Shown: one piece after another, positions 17,217 to 26,207 of the stretch
How positions within the stretch are numbered: position 1 is the stretch's first letter
Layout: each line of letters opens with the position of its first letter
Assembly (NCBI RefSeq): GCF_005877885.1
Contig: NZ_VCHY01000001.1
Location: 124,001 to 188,000, forward strand
Reading direction: 5' to 3'
Length of the DNA stretch: 64,000 bases
Source: Labilibacter sediminis
GTDB taxonomy: Bacteria > Bacteroidota > Bacteroidia > Bacteroidales > Marinilabiliaceae
Made by a program: the position numbers and the translations under genes
Notes under the pieces: model-generated
Told to the model about the DNA's origin: nothing
The model's database searches: none
The model's input: the letters and a program-made list of their open reading frames with translations, nothing else

Positions 17217-18752
17217 TTATTTTTCTACTGCTTTATAGTTTACGTCAGAAATCCAGAATTTACCGGCTTGTCCCTCTCCTCCTGTCGGACCTCCTGAAAG
17301 TGGGTCGTCAAAATAAGTGGCATATTTAAAAGCTAAAGTAAAGTTGGCCATATCTTTATAAGGTTCGAGATCTAACTCACATCTCATCCATGTACCTAAA
17401 TAACTCTTTGTAGGATCTTTTAATCCGTCAGGGTCATCTCCTAAATTATCTCCAGGATAAGGTGTTCCCGTAAACTCAACACCACTGCCGTTTACTTCGC
17501 ACTTCACAAGGTCATTTACCTGGGTCCAGGTAGTGGTTGCAACGTCTCCGGTAAAGGAATCTGTGATATAAATTTCTATATCGCAAGGTGTTCTTCCATC
17601 GGCCATATAAAATAACATTGAATGCTTAAGGTAGAACATCGCATTAATATCATAGCCATAACTGTATTGTGATAAGTTTTGGGAATTCATCACCATCCAT
17701 GATGTCATTGGCTCGGCTTTGTTACTTTGATTCCAAACAATATTAAGAAGCGACAAAGATTTATTTCCTGTTACCTCTGCAGGTCTTTCAGGTGCGGCAA
17801 GCGGGCTTGCTTTCTCAGCTTTCCAGATAACATTATTTGGGGTATCTCCCTGGTCGAAGGTATACTTCAAGTAACCATTTACAGTATTATTACCACTTAA
17901 CATGCTTGGATAGAAGAAATTAAACTGCATCTTAGGCAAGTCAACCGGCTCATTTGAAATAACAATATTTAAAAAACCCTCATCAAATATAACTGCCTCT
18001 CCACTAATATTTGAAATTAAAGTAAGAGATGGCTGTATAGTTTCATTTTCGGTAACTGTATATGACGGATTTAAAGAGAAAGCACCTGTTTCAGGATCTA
18101 CCACCAATTTATCCTCATGACTAGTCAGCTTAAATGTTACATCCGGATTACGCATCGGCACATAAGCCTCCGTTGTTTTCATATCTGCACCAACAACGAG
18201 GTTTTGGTTAAATGGGGAGTATAACACGGCTGATGGTAATTCAGGCATTACATTCAGATGAAAGGCATCTTCAAACACTGTACTTAACGATTTCCCATTC
18301 TTTGTTGTAGTTGCTTCAATTGTAAAGTAATAATCACCATGCGCAAATACATCATTATTTTCGATGGAGATTTGCCCTGCATTATTAGGTACAATAATTG
18401 GTCTGTCGTAAATAAGCGTATCTCCAGCTTCCGTTACACCTTCTACATGCACTGTATCCAGGTAAGCACTGGCGATTGACACACTTTCCAGATACTCGTC
18501 ACCTAAAACACCAGCATCATTTTTAACGCTTAGTATTTCGAAAAAACAAGGAATACCTCCAGAATTTACTGTTGGTACATTTGATTTGATTTTTTCATAC
18601 TCACGTGCATTCATAACGCTTGAATACTTCAATCCGCTCGGAGCCACATGATAATCCGGGGGCGTATTTTCCATAAAGGAACTCTCTTTACAGCTCGCTA
18701 TAATGAGCAAGGCTGCAAAAAACATCATTATTTTATTTCGGTTTTGTTTCAT
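17217..18752 (-). CDS. Surface glycan-binding lipoprotein (SusE-position protein)
   Basis: A 511-residue lipoprotein with lipobox IIASC (Cys21). The mature chain has a flexible start and repeated beta-sandwich-like segments (cadherin/SusE-like folds, about 30-170, 190-280) ending with a C-terminal domain of about 200 residues rich in aromatic and acidic residues (WMVMNSQNLSQYSYGYD, GTWMRCELDLEPYKDM) and the closing KFWISDVNYKAVEK, which looks like a laminin-G or jelly-roll binding domain. It is the first gene of the SusC/SusD set. The domain family is not recognised with certainty; function is inferred from lipoprotein status and operon position. Confidence 0.75.
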   Translation of the reverse strand: MKQNRNKIMMFFAALLIIASCKESSFMENTPPDYHVAPSGLKYSSVMNAREYEKIKSNVPTVNSGGIPCFFEILSVKNDAGVLGDEYLESVSIASAYLDTVHVEGVTEAGDTLIYDRPIIVPNNAGQISIENNDVFAHGDYYFTIEATTTKNGKSLSTVFEDAFHLNVMPELPSAVLYSPFNQNLVVGADMKTTEAYVPMRNPDVTFKLTSHEDKLVVDPETGAFSLNPSYTVTENETIQPSLTLISNISGEAVIFDEGFLNIVISNEPVDLPKMQFNFFYPSMLSGNNTVNGYLKYTFDQGDTPNNVIWKAEKASPLAAPERPAEVTGNKSLSLLNIVWNQSNKAEPMTSWMVMNSQNLSQYSYGYDINAMFYLKHSMLFYMADGRTPCDIEIYITDSFTGDVATTTWTQVNDLVKCEVNGSGVEFTGTPYPGDNLGDDPDGLKDPTKSYLGTWMRCELDLEPYKDMANFTLAFKYATYFDDPLSGGPTGGEGQAGKFWISDVNYKAVEK

Positions 18753-19185
18753 AAAAAATGAATTTATAATTACTGTTTACTTTGATTTTTTTTATTTGTT
18801 TTCATACCTGGTGGAATAACAGTTTCAAAACTACTGTTCCTTATGTTTATGCCTTAACACATTTTTACATTTACATTAACATTAATTAAGAGCTGTTTAT
18901 TATTTGTTATTTTTTGTTCTTTTTGTGATAAAAAACTCATCCTACCTTCTCTTTTCCTGCACCTTACATTCATAACAAACAAAAACTACCAGCTCATTTA
19001 AGGCTTATTTCTTACTCGTTTTATTACCTTTTAAAAGTTGCTTTTTGTTTTTATTCAATATTTAAAAGTACACACTTTGTAGTTCATTATTCTGTAGAAA
19101 ATTATCCAATACTAACCATCTATTATCTTCTTTCTGACTTGAGATATTTTCAGTAATCCAATTGACAAAGATTATTTGCATGCAT
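18753..19185. other. Promoter-bearing intergenic region upstream of the first SusCD set
   Basis: AT-rich, with long T runs. One minus-strand TAGTTTTG box at 18826-18833 fits the Bacteroidota -7 consensus. No ORF and no dispersed repeat seen. Confidence 0.5.
18826..18833 (-). promoter_or_regulatory. Candidate -7 box for the glycan-binding protein/SusCD operon
   Basis: TAGTTTTG on the minus strand matches TAnnTTTG. It would give a leader of roughly 65 nt before 18752. No good -33 TTG element at the usual spacing is seen, as might be expected for an activated promoter. Confidence 0.35.
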
Positions 19186-19231
19186 AAAAAAAAGTGAATT
19201 CGAAACTGATTTAACAGCTTGAATTCACTTT
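19186..19231 (-). terminator. Rho-independent terminator of the beta-helix gene
   Basis: AAAGTGAATTC (19191-19201) pairs with GAATTCACTTT (19221-19231), with an inner AAGCTG/CAGTTT pairing, and is followed on the minus strand by a U tract. It lies 34 bp past the stop at 19266. Confidence 0.9.
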
Positions 19232-19265
19232 CTAACTAAGTAATAAAAATAGAATAAAAAAGTGT

Positions 19266-20912
19266 TTACCTTATTTCTATAGCACCCATATCAGGCAAAC
19301 CAACTATTTGATTACCCAAAATATCTTCTTTCACTTCCAGCCCCATATATAAACCTTTTCGATCCATAGGAATCTGTGGTATTCGTATACCTTTATCTTT
19401 AACCAGTTCTATATTTTTGGGCATAAAGTCTTCCGCTTTATGACCATTAGGATTTGTAAACTGCGGATCTCCAATTACAGGCGTTGCATCCTTAATCAAT
19501 ACTTCGCCGGGCCAATTATCTGCTCTAAGAAACAGATTGTTCTTAAACACCACATTCTTAATGAATGACTCTCCCTCTGAAGCTGGTTTATACTGGTCTC
19601 CCATTACCATTTTACTTTGTCCTTCTATAAAAAAGATATTATTGGCTAATAAAGCGCCTTGTGCTGTTCTGGTTACCGCTACTTTAGCTTCAATATCACT
19701 TTTTACGTAGATTGTATTGTTATAAAAGTAGCTGTTAAAGGGGCCATTATGCTCCTTGCCTTTTCCATTAAAACCACTTAACCAGAAGATTTTACCTTCC
19801 TGAAAAGCAACACCCTTCTTTTTAACGCGATGCCCATCATTAATACTGATATTATAGCGATAGGCACAATTGTAGTTATTACCCAATATTTCGCAGAAAC
19901 CACCTGCATTAGCCTCACTAATATTATACTGAACAATCACATTATCACAGTTAAAATCGATATGACAACCTGCAGAATCAGCCGGACCGTTGGCATAACG
20001 AAATTCATTGTGCTCGATTAGCACTTTTGAGCAACCCCAAGTCCAAAGTCCACTGCCACGTCCCCATTTACGGGTATCGGTTGTACTTCCGGAATAGGTA
20101 ATAATATTGCCTTTAACATGCCCATTGAGCACTCCGCTCATTTGCATTCCAGGACCGCCTGTGTGGGTTATCGTATTATTGAACAGTTTTAGATCCTGTA
20201 TGCTATGCTTGCCTCCAGTTACTTTGATACCTGTATGTCCCACATTCTCCACCTTACACGACTCTACTTTCATACCCTTCATCATCGCTTCCTTGCTGCG
20301 ATTAATAAGGCGAATTCCCCAACCATAGGCTTGTGTACCATTGGGTGAATTCGTTTCCTTTTTACTGCGAACTACATCTTTATCCGCATAAAACATATCT
20401 TTAACAATTAAATGGCTTAATTCAACTCCTTCATAAACCCCGGGCTTATTGTTTGTAACCAAGACTCCGCAACGCATATCATTTTTAATGACTTTACCAC
20501 CTGGAACACCACCTGCATCAGCCGTAACAGCAATATTACTAATTTTTACATGGCTACAGTTAAGCACCAGGATTCCGTTCCTCCACCCTCTGGCATTGAT
20601 CTGCGGTAATCCATTCCCCTCTGACGATATATATTCTTTAATTTCTATGGGTTTCTTCTTAGAGCCCGATATACCATTGAGTATAAGCGAGCCATTAAAA
20701 GTCTGCCCACTTGCCAGCAACACCTTATCTCCAGGTTTCAGTTTTAACTGGTTCACCTTTTCAAGCGTTTTTAAAGCCCTATGCTTACTTACCCCATCAT
20801 TTCGGTCATTACCGGCCTTTGCATTGACATAGTAAGTTACCGCACCAACTGGTATCGTGGCTAGCATAAAAGCAATAACTATGATTAGTTTCAATCCGTT
20901 TTTTAGTTCCAT
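19266..20912 (-). CDS. Secreted right-handed beta-helix protein
   Basis: Start placed at 20912 (MELKNGLKLIIVIAFMLATI), which gives a good signal peptide and 548 residues; the longer frame from 20942 adds ten residues without merit. After the signal comes YYVNAKAGNDRNDGVSKHRA, then PGDKVLLASGQTFNGSL and successive parallel beta-helix rungs from about residue 110 to 430 (VKISNIAV, KVLIEHNEFRYANGP, NVIVQYNISEANAGG, AYRYNISINDGH). It is homologous to the protein at 48966-50786 (shared YNISINDG, GGFCEI versus GGFVLV) and to the partial one at 1-1400. It is flanked by terminators on both sides, so it is its own unit. The catalytic family is not recognised; a lyase or glycosidase role is inference. 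Confidence 0.88.
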   Translation of the reverse strand: MELKNGLKLIIVIAFMLATIPVGAVTYYVNAKAGNDRNDGVSKHRALKTLEKVNQLKLKPGDKVLLASGQTFNGSLILNGISGSKKKPIEIKEYISSEGNGLPQINARGWRNGILVLNCSHVKISNIAVTADAGGVPGGKVIKNDMRCGVLVTNNKPGVYEGVELSHLIVKDMFYADKDVVRSKKETNSPNGTQAYGWGIRLINRSKEAMMKGMKVESCKVENVGHTGIKVTGGKHSIQDLKLFNNTITHTGGPGMQMSGVLNGHVKGNIITYSGSTTDTRKWGRGSGLWTWGCSKVLIEHNEFRYANGPADSAGCHIDFNCDNVIVQYNISEANAGGFCEILGNNYNCAYRYNISINDGHRVKKKGVAFQEGKIFWLSGFNGKGKEHNGPFNSYFYNNTIYVKSDIEAKVAVTRTAQGALLANNIFFIEGQSKMVMGDQYKPASEGESFIKNVVFKNNLFLRADNWPGEVLIKDATPVIGDPQFTNPNGHKAEDFMPKNIELVKDKGIRIPQIPMDRKGLYMGLEVKEDILGNQIVGLPDMGAIEIR

Positions 20913-21413
20913 ATTTTTCTTATTAATTCCTACAGGAAGCATCCACTTACAGAATCCCCAAAGTGGCTCTCTGGTTAACCTTCATATGCTAAAATAATAA
21001 GCGAATACGATATTCATCAACACATATTCACCCAACAATAACATAAAGTACAAATAGTGATTTTACGACAAAATTTGTTTAAAAAATGCCATTAGGTGTT
21101 TATATATCATTAAAGCTTGAAATATTTGGGTAGGGTATAATGCATATTTCTGATCATCATTGTATAGAGGAAAATACATAGCAAATTATTTATTTGCTTA
21201 ATTATTTCATAAACGTATGAGTTATACCAAAAATACCATGAAATGATTGATATAAATTCATTCTTTTGTTGTTTTTACTTCGTCATAAAATATCACCGTA
21301 ACTATGGCTATGCTTCTATTTTATTCCTTGTAGAAACACAAAATTGTTAAATTTATTTATCCATCATTTCATAATACATTTGGTATTAGATTTTCTTCAT
21401 AAGATTACATTAC
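20913..21413. other. Intergenic region upstream of the beta-helix gene
   Basis: Very AT-rich. A perfect short stem AGCAAAT/ATTTGCT lies at about 21180-21198. No gene, no dispersed repeat and no convincing promoter box seen. Confidence 0.4.
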
Positions 21414-21451
21414 CAAAAAAGGCCTCAATTGCTTTTATAATTGAGGCCTTT
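21414..21451 (-). terminator. Rho-independent terminator of the three-sulfatase operon
   Basis: AAAGGCCTCAATT pairs with AATTGAGGCCTTT (8-nt loop) ending at 21451. The A run at 21415-21420 gives the minus-strand U tract. It sits 38 bp past the sulfatase stop at 21490. Confidence 0.92.
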
Positions 21452-21489
21452 GCCGTTTTACGGTCATTTTATGACGTTAAGATAACGTC

Positions 21490-22944
21490 TTAATGCTTCT
21501 TATTCTTCTTTTTTGCCTCTGCTTGTTTTAATCTGGCTTTATCAGCTCCAACAATGCTCCAGGGTGAAATATATTCTTCAATGGTTGCGGCTTCCTGTTT
21601 TGGCAAGTCAGCCGCCAATGTTTCTTTCTTATCCTTGTACTTTATATCATTGGCCAGGTTGTGCCATTCATTGGTATCCGACTGGTGATTATACAGCTCT
21701 TCAGTACCATCAAAATATCGAATGTAACGCCAGTTTTTCGTCCTAACGGCATAATTGCCTCTTCCCCAAGATATAACCGTTGGCTTATTCAACTGAGCAT
21801 CTGCATCTTTTAAAACAGCCACTAAACTTTCTCCATCAACATAGGCTGGAGCTTCAATACCTGACATCTCGGCCAGGGTGCGATAGATATTTATTAATGA
21901 AACCGCCTGCGTGCAGGTTTGACCTTTTTGATTGGATTTACCCCTTCCATCGTAAATAATGAAAGGCACACGAGTAGCCTCTTCCCAAAGCGTAAACTTA
22001 CGGAAGCTCATCTTCTCCCCCAGGTGAAATCCATGGTCGGACCATAGCACTACAATGGTATTATCGGTATAAGGACTTGCTTCTAAAGCATCCAAAACAC
22101 GACCAATGTTGTAATCGGCCCATGAGATACAGGCTAAATATGCTCGTCGTACATCCTCCCAGGCATTGTCCTGTTTGAATCGGCGGTCATCACCAACTCG
22201 TCTAAAGCTATTTCCTTCTCTGGGAATATCGATTAAGTCATCTTTAAGAATTGCAGGCGCTTCTATCTTATCAGGCAAGGCATTGAAGAAACGCTCGGGA
22301 CAATCAAATGGCAAATGTGGTTTCACAATACCAACAGCCAGAAAGAAGGGTTTATCGTGTTTCTCCTTCAACACGTCAATACCATATGAAGCCACCTGGT
22401 GATCCACATGGTCTTCATCAGCATTCACCGTCGGACGGAAAGACGACTTTTTACTGCTTCCTACCTGATAACCAGCCCCTTCTTTAAACACTTTTTTTGA
22501 TTTCTTTAGTTCAAAATAATCCGTCCACTCACGTGGATCATCTTTCAAGCCATGGTGTACCTTACCTGCTCCATAGGTATTATAACCATTCTCCTTTAAA
22601 AGACGTGGCAAAGTGATATATTGTTCCATAAGCTGCTCATGAATGGCATGCTCATAAAATGGATACAAACCTGAATTAAATGGTTCAACTCCGTACAGTA
22701 AGGCATTGCGACTTGGTGAGCAACCAGGCGCCGAGCAGTGTGCATTTGTAAAATTAACCCCTTTGGCAGCAAGTTTATCCATGTTAGGTGTAATGGCCTG
22801 GGGGTGTCCGCCCAGGAAACCAGTCCAATCATTCATATCATCGATGGCGATGAAAAGTATATTTGGTTTTTCCTGTGCCAAAACAGAATAGCTTTGAAAC
22901 AAAGCAAGAATTCCAATTAGAAAGAATATTCTTGTTCTAGTCAT
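21490..22944 (-). CDS. S1-family sulfatase, iduronate-2-sulfatase-like branch
   Basis: A 484-residue protein with signal peptide to about residue 23 (VLA-Q). Motif C75-S-P-S-R79, metal ligands D35-D36 in IAIDDMNDW, distal site LWSDHGFHLGEK. The DDMNDW-GGHPQAITPNMDKLA block and SDH rather than SDN place it with the iduronate-2-sulfatase/choline-sulfatase-like branch. The C-terminal tail is very lysine-rich (EAKKKNKKH). It is third in a three-sulfatase operon; the upstream sulfatase stops 11 bp before its start. Confidence 0.92.
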   Translation of the reverse strand: MTRTRIFFLIGILALFQSYSVLAQEKPNILFIAIDDMNDWTGFLGGHPQAITPNMDKLAAKGVNFTNAHCSAPGCSPSRNALLYGVEPFNSGLYPFYEHAIHEQLMEQYITLPRLLKENGYNTYGAGKVHHGLKDDPREWTDYFELKKSKKVFKEGAGYQVGSSKKSSFRPTVNADEDHVDHQVASYGIDVLKEKHDKPFFLAVGIVKPHLPFDCPERFFNALPDKIEAPAILKDDLIDIPREGNSFRRVGDDRRFKQDNAWEDVRRAYLACISWADYNIGRVLDALEASPYTDNTIVVLWSDHGFHLGEKMSFRKFTLWEEATRVPFIIYDGRGKSNQKGQTCTQAVSLINIYRTLAEMSGIEAPAYVDGESLVAVLKDADAQLNKPTVISWGRGNYAVRTKNWRYIRYFDGTEELYNHQSDTNEWHNLANDIKYKDKKETLAADLPKQEAATIEEYISPWSIVGADKARLKQAEAKKKNKKH

Positions 22945-22955
22945 TTTTAATTAAT

Positions 22956-24512
22956 TTATAGTTCTATTGATGGTACTTGTTCTTTTAAGTAGGATCGCAT
23001 CTGTTGAAGCACATCTGCGTATTCACTATCTGCAGCTACATTTATCCATTCATACGAATCCGTTCGATGATCGTATAACTCCTCTGAACCATTGATATAG
23101 CGCACATATCTGTATTCCTTTGAACGAATGGAATAATTCTGGTCTTTCGGTTTAAGTGTCTTTTTGCCATATACCACCGTTAAAGCAACATCCGGCCCAT
23201 CCCAGGACTTGCAGTCAGGCTCTTTTATGAATGGCTTAAGACTATAGCCATCCAACTCAGCTCCATTCGCATTTTTAAGTGTGGAGCCTTCCATATTACA
23301 CAAATCAACAATGGTAGGATATACATCAATCAGGCTAACGGGGTGTTTCACTCGTCTACCGGCATTTTGCTTATAATCAGGATGTCTGATAATAAGTGGC
23401 ACCCGGGTACTTTCTTCCCAAAGCGAATTTTTAAAGAGATAGTCTTTCTCCCCCATGTTGTAACCATGGTCGCTAAATAAGATAACAACAGTATTATCCT
23501 TAAACTTGCTATTGTCTATAATACCCATCACATTCCCAACAATATCATCGGCAAAGGATACACACGCCAGATAGCCCTGTAAATAGGCTCTTAAACCTTC
23601 ATCCAGGTCGGAATAGGATTCTTTTAAGGCCGCAAAATGCGTTCGTCCTTTTCCTACCAATACTTCATCGTAATGGCAGTCATCATTATCGCCCTCCCTG
23701 ATAACCGGTATTTTTAATGAATCAAGCGTATACATATCAAAGTATTTCTTTGGCACCACATGAGGCGTATGCGGATTCATGATACCAAAAGCAATAAAGA
23801 AAGGCTTTCCATTTTCTTCAGTCTGCAACGCATCAATCTTATTGCTTAACCAGTCCACACTCTTTTCATCGGTCATCTTGTCACGGTCATCATCACTCAC
23901 ATATCTGAAAGGCGTTTTTGCCTGATGATTGTACCATCCTTTATAGCCTGGTGCAGTTGATGAAGCCGGTACGTCCGGAACATCAGATAAAGGCGCAAAA
24001 GTACCATCCAAAGGACCTACGGCACTAAAAGCTTTAGGTACCGAAGGATGGGCAGCTACTTTTTTTCCATCAAACGGCATGGGCCCCTGGTATTTTTTCA
24101 CACCCATTTCGTTCCAATCCTTTTTATGGGGATGATGTTGAATTTTACCCGTTTGATAGGCCTGATAGCCATTCTCCATGGCAAAGGCAGAAATGGTTTT
24201 ACAATTTTTCAACACATCGTTCTGCATCCATTTATCAAAACCATAGTTCTGCGATGTTACGGGATGTATTCCTGACATAAAACTAGAACGTGAAGGTGCA
24301 CAAACGGGTGCGTTACTGTGCGCATTTTCAAACAAAACACCGTTACGTGCCAATTGATCCAGATGAGGCGTAATAGCCTGCGGATGGCCATCCATCACGC
24401 CCAGGTAATCATTCAGATCATCCAACACAATCATGACCACATTAGGTTGTTGTGCCTTTGCCATCAAAGCAAACACACACAACACTCCCAAAACCATTAT
24501 ATTTTTTTTCAT
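22956..24512 (-). CDS. S1-family sulfatase, iduronate-2-sulfatase-like branch
   Basis: Start taken at 24512 (MKKNIMVLGVLCVF), giving 518 residues with a signal peptide; a start at 24536 adds eight residues. Motif C71-A-P-S-R75, ligands D31-D32 (VLDDLNDY), distal LFSDHGYNMGEKDY. It is a close paralogue of the EF-hand sulfatase at 46750: both carry HPQA, DRDKMTDEKSVDW, FAPLSDVP and SDHGYNMGEKDYLFK, and more distantly of 36963-38588. Middle gene of the three-sulfatase operon. Confidence 0.92.
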   Translation of the reverse strand: MKKNIMVLGVLCVFALMAKAQQPNVVMIVLDDLNDYLGVMDGHPQAITPHLDQLARNGVLFENAHSNAPVCAPSRSSFMSGIHPVTSQNYGFDKWMQNDVLKNCKTISAFAMENGYQAYQTGKIQHHPHKKDWNEMGVKKYQGPMPFDGKKVAAHPSVPKAFSAVGPLDGTFAPLSDVPDVPASSTAPGYKGWYNHQAKTPFRYVSDDDRDKMTDEKSVDWLSNKIDALQTEENGKPFFIAFGIMNPHTPHVVPKKYFDMYTLDSLKIPVIREGDNDDCHYDEVLVGKGRTHFAALKESYSDLDEGLRAYLQGYLACVSFADDIVGNVMGIIDNSKFKDNTVVILFSDHGYNMGEKDYLFKNSLWEESTRVPLIIRHPDYKQNAGRRVKHPVSLIDVYPTIVDLCNMEGSTLKNANGAELDGYSLKPFIKEPDCKSWDGPDVALTVVYGKKTLKPKDQNYSIRSKEYRYVRYINGSEELYDHRTDSYEWINVAADSEYADVLQQMRSYLKEQVPSIEL

Positions 24513-24568
24513 CCTAATTTTGTTTTCAGTCTCCAATTAATCAATGGACAATTAAAACTTTTAATGTA

Positions 24569-26026
24569 TTAATTCTTCCTAAAACCTTTCTCCAAACCAG
24601 GTTCATTGAATTGCTCCATTTGTTTGTACAATTCATCCATTAATCGTTTAGCCACTTCAGCATACTCCGGATGATTATAGAAGTTAATAAGTTCATCCGG
24701 ATCATTCTTCAAATCAAATAACCAGGGACTATCCGAAGGTGACAAAACAAGCTTATATTGATTATCAACTGCCGCTACCCAACGACCAAAAGCATTGGTG
24801 ATATACACAATGCGATCATCTGTCAAAACCATCTGTTTGTTGATAAAATCACCAGATAAATCCTCTCCATGAAAACTATAGGCTGAGTGATCTACATTCA
24901 TTAATCCTAATATGGTTGGCGTAAAATCGGCCATGGTGTAGGCCTTTTGAATGCGTTTACCACTTTTCACCAGTTCTGGATACTTCAGCAGAAAGGCTAC
25001 CCGAGCTGACATCTCATACGGCAATCCTTTATTGTGCTTACCATGCTCACCCATTAAGTCACCATGATCAGATGTAAATACCACAATTGTATTCTCTTCC
25101 AATCCTTCATCTTTTAAAAACTTTAAAATACGGCCTACATTGTCATCAATGCACTTGGTCATGCCAAAGTAATCAGCCATTTGAGCCTGTTTTAATTGTA
25201 GCGCCCTGTTTTTCTTGCCTTTCAGGTTTAACCAACCCGGCGAATTATTTGGATCAGGATGCATCGTACGAGGATCTTCAAAATGCATATGATCATACAT
25301 GGTATCGTAAGGTGATCTTACATGGTTTGGACCATGCGGATCAGGAATGGATAACATTAACGCAAAGTGCTTGTCTTTATCTCGCTGGATGATTTCCAAT
25401 GTTCGATCAACTAAGAAATCGGTTGTAAATGACTTTTCATTGACTTCATCAACCATAAATTGAGCCATACCATTTTTGCTCATCTTTTGATCCACTCTTA
25501 GTCCTTTTTCATCTTCAGCCAATACCTTCCAGTGACCCCGGTTAAACATGTAACGGTTATCAGCAAATCCAAACTGACGCTCCGGTGCAAAGCCTGGTTT
25601 AGCATCACCATCGAGGTGCCATTTGCCTACGTAAGCAGTGGCATAACCGTTTTCTTTAAGGATATGCGCAAACGAAACCAATTCATCATTTAAAGGTAAA
25701 TCATTGCGGTGCGAACCGGTGGCAATCGGATATAGTCCACTTATCATAGAAGCCCTGGACGGCGTACAAACCGGCGATGTCGCGTACCAGTTTTCGCATA
25801 AAACACCCTCGCTGGCAATTTTATCCAAATTTGGAGTTTCAACAATGGTATTTTCACCCCACATCAAAGCCTGTTCATCACTCATGGTGTTGCGATAGCA
25901 ACCTAAAGTGCGCAGATTATGCTCATCGGTATGGATTATGATAAGATTGGGTTTTTGCTTTTTTTTACCCGTAGCATGTATATTTAATGTACATGCAAAA
26001 ATTAAAATAAAAACTAAATTCTTCAT
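24569..26026 (-). CDS. S1-family sulfatase with TDEHN metal site
   Basis: Start at 26026 (MKNLVFILIFACTLNIHA) gives 485 residues with signal peptide. Motif C87-T-P-S-R91. The first metal site reads HTDEHNLRTLGCY, with Glu in place of the second Asp, and is followed by a 20-residue insertion (MSDEQALMWGENTIVE) before the TPNLD motif; the distal site is FTSDHGDLMGEHGKHNKG. These features mark a different subfamily from its neighbours. The gene leads the three-sulfatase operon, 42 bp ahead of the next start counted from the trimmed ATG of that gene. An intact IS4-type element sits 180 bp upstream and may have displaced its original promoter. Confidence 0.92.
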   Translation of the reverse strand: MKNLVFILIFACTLNIHATGKKKQKPNLIIIHTDEHNLRTLGCYRNTMSDEQALMWGENTIVETPNLDKIASEGVLCENWYATSPVCTPSRASMISGLYPIATGSHRNDLPLNDELVSFAHILKENGYATAYVGKWHLDGDAKPGFAPERQFGFADNRYMFNRGHWKVLAEDEKGLRVDQKMSKNGMAQFMVDEVNEKSFTTDFLVDRTLEIIQRDKDKHFALMLSIPDPHGPNHVRSPYDTMYDHMHFEDPRTMHPDPNNSPGWLNLKGKKNRALQLKQAQMADYFGMTKCIDDNVGRILKFLKDEGLEENTIVVFTSDHGDLMGEHGKHNKGLPYEMSARVAFLLKYPELVKSGKRIQKAYTMADFTPTILGLMNVDHSAYSFHGEDLSGDFINKQMVLTDDRIVYITNAFGRWVAAVDNQYKLVLSPSDSPWLFDLKNDPDELINFYNHPEYAEVAKRLMDELYKQMEQFNEPGLEKGFRKN

Positions 26027-26191
26027 AGGTATCATTTATTAATCGTTCGAAAATACACTACTCTTATCAAGTAACTGTTCACAAAACGAACGATTGTTAA
26101 CAGTTTTTAATTTACAACTTAACCAGTCATAAGATTTTAACTTAAAAACAACTTCATTGTGTTTTAAACCCGCTTTATGCATTAGAAAATC
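26027..26191. other. Short promoter region between sulfatase operon and insertion element
   Basis: The inverted pair CGTTCG (near 26044) and CGAACG (near 26077) could be an operator or hairpin. From 26165 the sequence becomes the edge of composite repeat copy III. Confidence 0.35.
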
Positions 26192-26207
26192 CCTGCCTGC
26201 CGGCTGG
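26192..26207. repeat. Micro-palindrome D, split by the IS4-type element
   Basis: CCTGCCTGCCGGCTGG here and, after the element, CCGGCTGGCAGG (27794-27805). Removing the element and one 8-bp duplication restores the 20-mer CCTGCCTGCCGGCTGGCAGG, a palindrome with two mismatched pairs. Confidence 0.8.
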
